A stretch of 64,000 nucleotides of DNA from Juglans regia (Eukaryota; Streptophyta; Magnoliopsida; Fagales; Juglandaceae). Under the pieces are notes generated by a model. The model made no database searches. It was not told the origin of the DNA and was given only the letters and a program-made list of their open reading frames with translations. Both the position numbers and the translations under genes were made by a program. The stretch's first letter is position 1, and every line of letters begins with the position of its first letter. The stretch covers positions 31,289,083 through 31,353,082 of the forward strand of contig NC_049903.1 of NCBI RefSeq assembly GCF_001411555.2, given 5' to 3'. Below are positions 61,527-64,000 of the stretch, piece after piece.

Positions 61527-63303
61527 GGAGAATAAGGTACAGATATCAGTGAGCTCGAGCGAGAGAGAGTCACAGAGAGAGAGAGAGAGATCTTAAGAGC
61601 CTTTGAAATTAGGATTTTGCGATCTTGATATCATTTTAACAAGAATTGTAAGGTATTTATAGGCTCATGATTCCAAATTCCAACAATATAATGCGTAGTA
61701 CGTGTAAGGGATCACGATTCACGACTTTGAAAAAGTCACAATTCATGAGTCTGCATGGACCAAGTTAATTGTCAACAATTGAAAAACTCAGACAATTCTA
61801 ACTTGTATGCCTTGGCATAAAAATGGTCCAATATTTACTGGTCATGGACAATGAGACATCATGCATTATACAGTACTTAACGTATGTGAGAATAGTAGGT
61901 GTGACTTGAGAGAATTTGGTAAGAATGATAGGTGAATGCAATAAAGCCAACGTGGGGCTAGTTAGGTCTGCTAGCATGGGGTACGGGGATCGGATCAGCT
62001 ACATATGATCCCCAACTAAAGTCAATAATTATAAATTCCCTATATATCATGTGTATAGAAATTACAATTCAAGAACTAAAGGGAACTCCAATTACATTTA
62101 AACGCGTAAAATCTTGTTTCTCAAAAGGCGGCGATCGAAGAAATCAACGACGAATAGCAAGGTCAATTTCGGGTACTGACGATTACTTGCAGAGATGATC
62201 ATTTGAGTCGCAAGAAATCAAGAATTCAATAAACTAAGCTGGTACCTATATATTTCAATTTTAACTAGTACGTAACTTCAACTATACAATATGATAAGTT
62301 CATGCGACCTTTGAGTACAACAAGGGAAAAGTTCATCTTATCCAGTTCATGATCTTAAAACATGCATGCTTTAAATATGATTGAATTAGGCACCTTAAAG
62401 CATATAAATATGATCTTAATTCACGTCTTTCAGGCCTATTAATGCATTTCATGATCTGAAAACATCATGTACAATTTGAATTATGAATCATAGATAAGTA
62501 TGTTTTATAGATTAATTATGCAAAATAAACGTGATGATAACCCTAGTTCTAATTAATAAATCCAAGGGAAAAGGAACACTTTTTGAGCGTTTTTCTTTTC
62601 TAATCTACATATCCTATATACGTACGAACATATAAACAATATTATTAAAGAGTAACAATTTTTTTTTTTTTTTGGTTCTTTGTTCCTTAATTAATTCTCT
62701 CTTTATATTTTTCCTAGATATTTCCTTTATTGCTTGTTAAACTACGGCCGCAAGTACTGAAAATCCAAATATATATCGAAGTCCTCCTAATTAAAGGTTG
62801 CCGTCAATATTAATGATCGCCGATTCCCAGATCCTGATCATGTTCAATTACCTTCTTTTAAGTTTTCGATCAGAAATAGATATATATGAAATTGAGTGGT
62901 ACTGCCGTTAATATTTAAGGCCGTAAATCTTGAACAATTAATTAATATGGATATAATAATTGAGCCAGAAGAAGCTTAATCCGCACGTGAAATGATCAGG
63001 CTCCATCTACTTAATCTGCATGAACTTCATCTTTTCAGATACTGAGATCAGATACTCATGCGAATATTTCATCGATCGATCGATTAATTCCATATATAAT
63101 GATCTGTTATATCTTGGGCCGGGGTTATATATCTTTCCATTTTCCAGTTTTTTATGTCTGCAAACTGAAACTGCGCAGGATGCATCTCTCGATCGGAAAT
63201 GGTCATACTAACCAGAGATCGATGCATGGCAGCCGGAAATCGTACATGAGAGATCAATATTTAGAAGCATCGATCTGTTTATTTAGAATCACTGTTTATT
63301 TAA
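61527..63303. other. Patatin upstream region and spacer, no gene seen
   Basis: 61527-61600 is the leader, with a (GA)n tract at 61560-61590. Beyond the TATA box at 61654-61662 the sequence is AT-rich with many GCATGC and GATC palindromes (for example 61358-61371, 63072-63085). No gene. Confidence 0.5.
61654..61662 (-). promoter_or_regulatory. TATA box of the patatin-like gene
   Basis: The complement reads CTATAAATA about 130 bases before the ATG at 61526, a good plant TATA match and the only one in the near upstream region. Confidence 0.6.
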
Positions 63304-64000
63304 CCAGTGGCAGCAGTCGTTCTTGTTGCAAACTTGCAACAGAGAATATGAATATGAATATCAATGAGTTGATCATGATCATGCCCGTCAACCACCACCA
63401 ATGTTGCCTGCGACACAGCACCAACTCAACCGCCACCGCCACAACCTCCACCACCACCATCAACTGAAACCGCAGCCGTGGCGGAAAAAGTTGCTGCAGC
63501 TGCGACAGTAGCACCATTATCGGTCATATATAAAAACCAGGCCACCATCTCTTGAGCCTCCAACATGACTGCCTTTGGCAGCCCCACCTTGATAATCTTG
63601 GGTGCTTGAATAGTAGTCACCTCTTGATCTGGGGATAGCGGGCGCTGCTGGATATTTGTTTTCTTTCTTCTTACTCCTTTACAGCGACTAATTTACAGGC
63701 AATGGCAGATAAAAATGAAAACAACGACTATTATATATACAGGCACAAATTGCATGCTCTATGTCAGCTTGCTATATATAGCTTAGATATCTGCTTTAGG
63801 ATAATGTCAAGTTTGTGCTGCATTAATGATCTGGTGTACGTAGTTTCCGTGATACAGGGTAAGATCATCCGCATAGATTATACGAAGAAATAATTAATTT
63901 TCTTGGTCAAATATTAGAAGATGCTGGCCGCGTAGATCGAGAATATATATTTTTTCAATATGATGATTGATTATAAATTAGTAAGATACGTGTAATGCAA
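63304..64000 (-). repeat. Segmental duplication copy B with conserved open frame
   Basis: Matches 48451-49228 and continues to the window edge, so the right end is unknown. The minus-strand frame 63426-63692 (89 codons) parallels copy A but has a 7-codon insert (GLPKAVM) after APKIIKV and a shorter Gly tail; both length changes keep the frame. The first in-frame ATG is within that insert. Identity of the frame is unknown. Confidence 0.7.

Overview
This is a eukaryotic nuclear window from a flowering plant, almost certainly a woody eudicot. The genes are split by many GT-AG introns, their closest families are plant versions (AKR4C aldo-keto reductase, bifunctional P5CS, plastid uracil phosphoribosyltransferase, patatin-like lipase), and the intergenic DNA is AT-rich and full of small plant transposons. 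One AT-rich MITE-like repeat with GAGATGAGATGAG-type ends occurs at least eight times. In my recollection it is common in Fagales trees (walnut, hickory, oak relatives), so I lean that way, with low confidence at family level.

Layout. 1-584 (+) is the last part of an aldo-keto reductase gene. 585-8344 holds no gene, only nested MITEs. 8345-11327 (+) is a complete, seven-exon, 315-residue aldo-keto reductase, a tandem paralogue of the first. 11995-14676 is a solo LTR with a perfect 5-bp target duplication. 18232-20193 (+) is a MAM33-family mitochondrial acidic protein (254 aa, 3 exons). 20966-29820 (-) is delta-1-pyrroline-5-carboxylate synthase (713 aa, 20 exons), convergent with MAM33. 29821-40355 holds no gene: LTR-derived DNA, a LINE insertion with a 26-bp target duplication, LINE RNase H debris and TIR elements. 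40356-47675 (+) is a plastid-targeted uracil phosphoribosyltransferase (290 aa, 12 exons) whose introns carry hAT-in-hAT nested elements, a foldback MITE, a long microsatellite and a SINE. 47676-59324 has a decayed Ty3/gypsy integrase, a local direct duplication in which one copy is split by a CACTA-like element, and one copy of a second duplication. 59325-61526 (-) is a patatin-like lipid acyl hydrolase (406 aa, 7 exons). 63304 to the window end repeats 48451-49228.

How the genes relate. They do not form a pathway cluster; plant genes are rarely grouped by function. The AKR pair (carbonyl detoxification) and P5CS (proline synthesis) both belong to stress-related families, but I infer no functional link. 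All full gene models close exactly in frame when the splice sites are joined, and three introns (one in each AKR copy, one in P5CS) use a GC donor.

I found no clear new biological system. The best leads are a duplicated open frame near 48.6 and 63.5 kb whose internal indels are all multiples of three, an interleaved double inverted repeat in AKR intron 1, and several insertions whose empty or target sites can be read directly.
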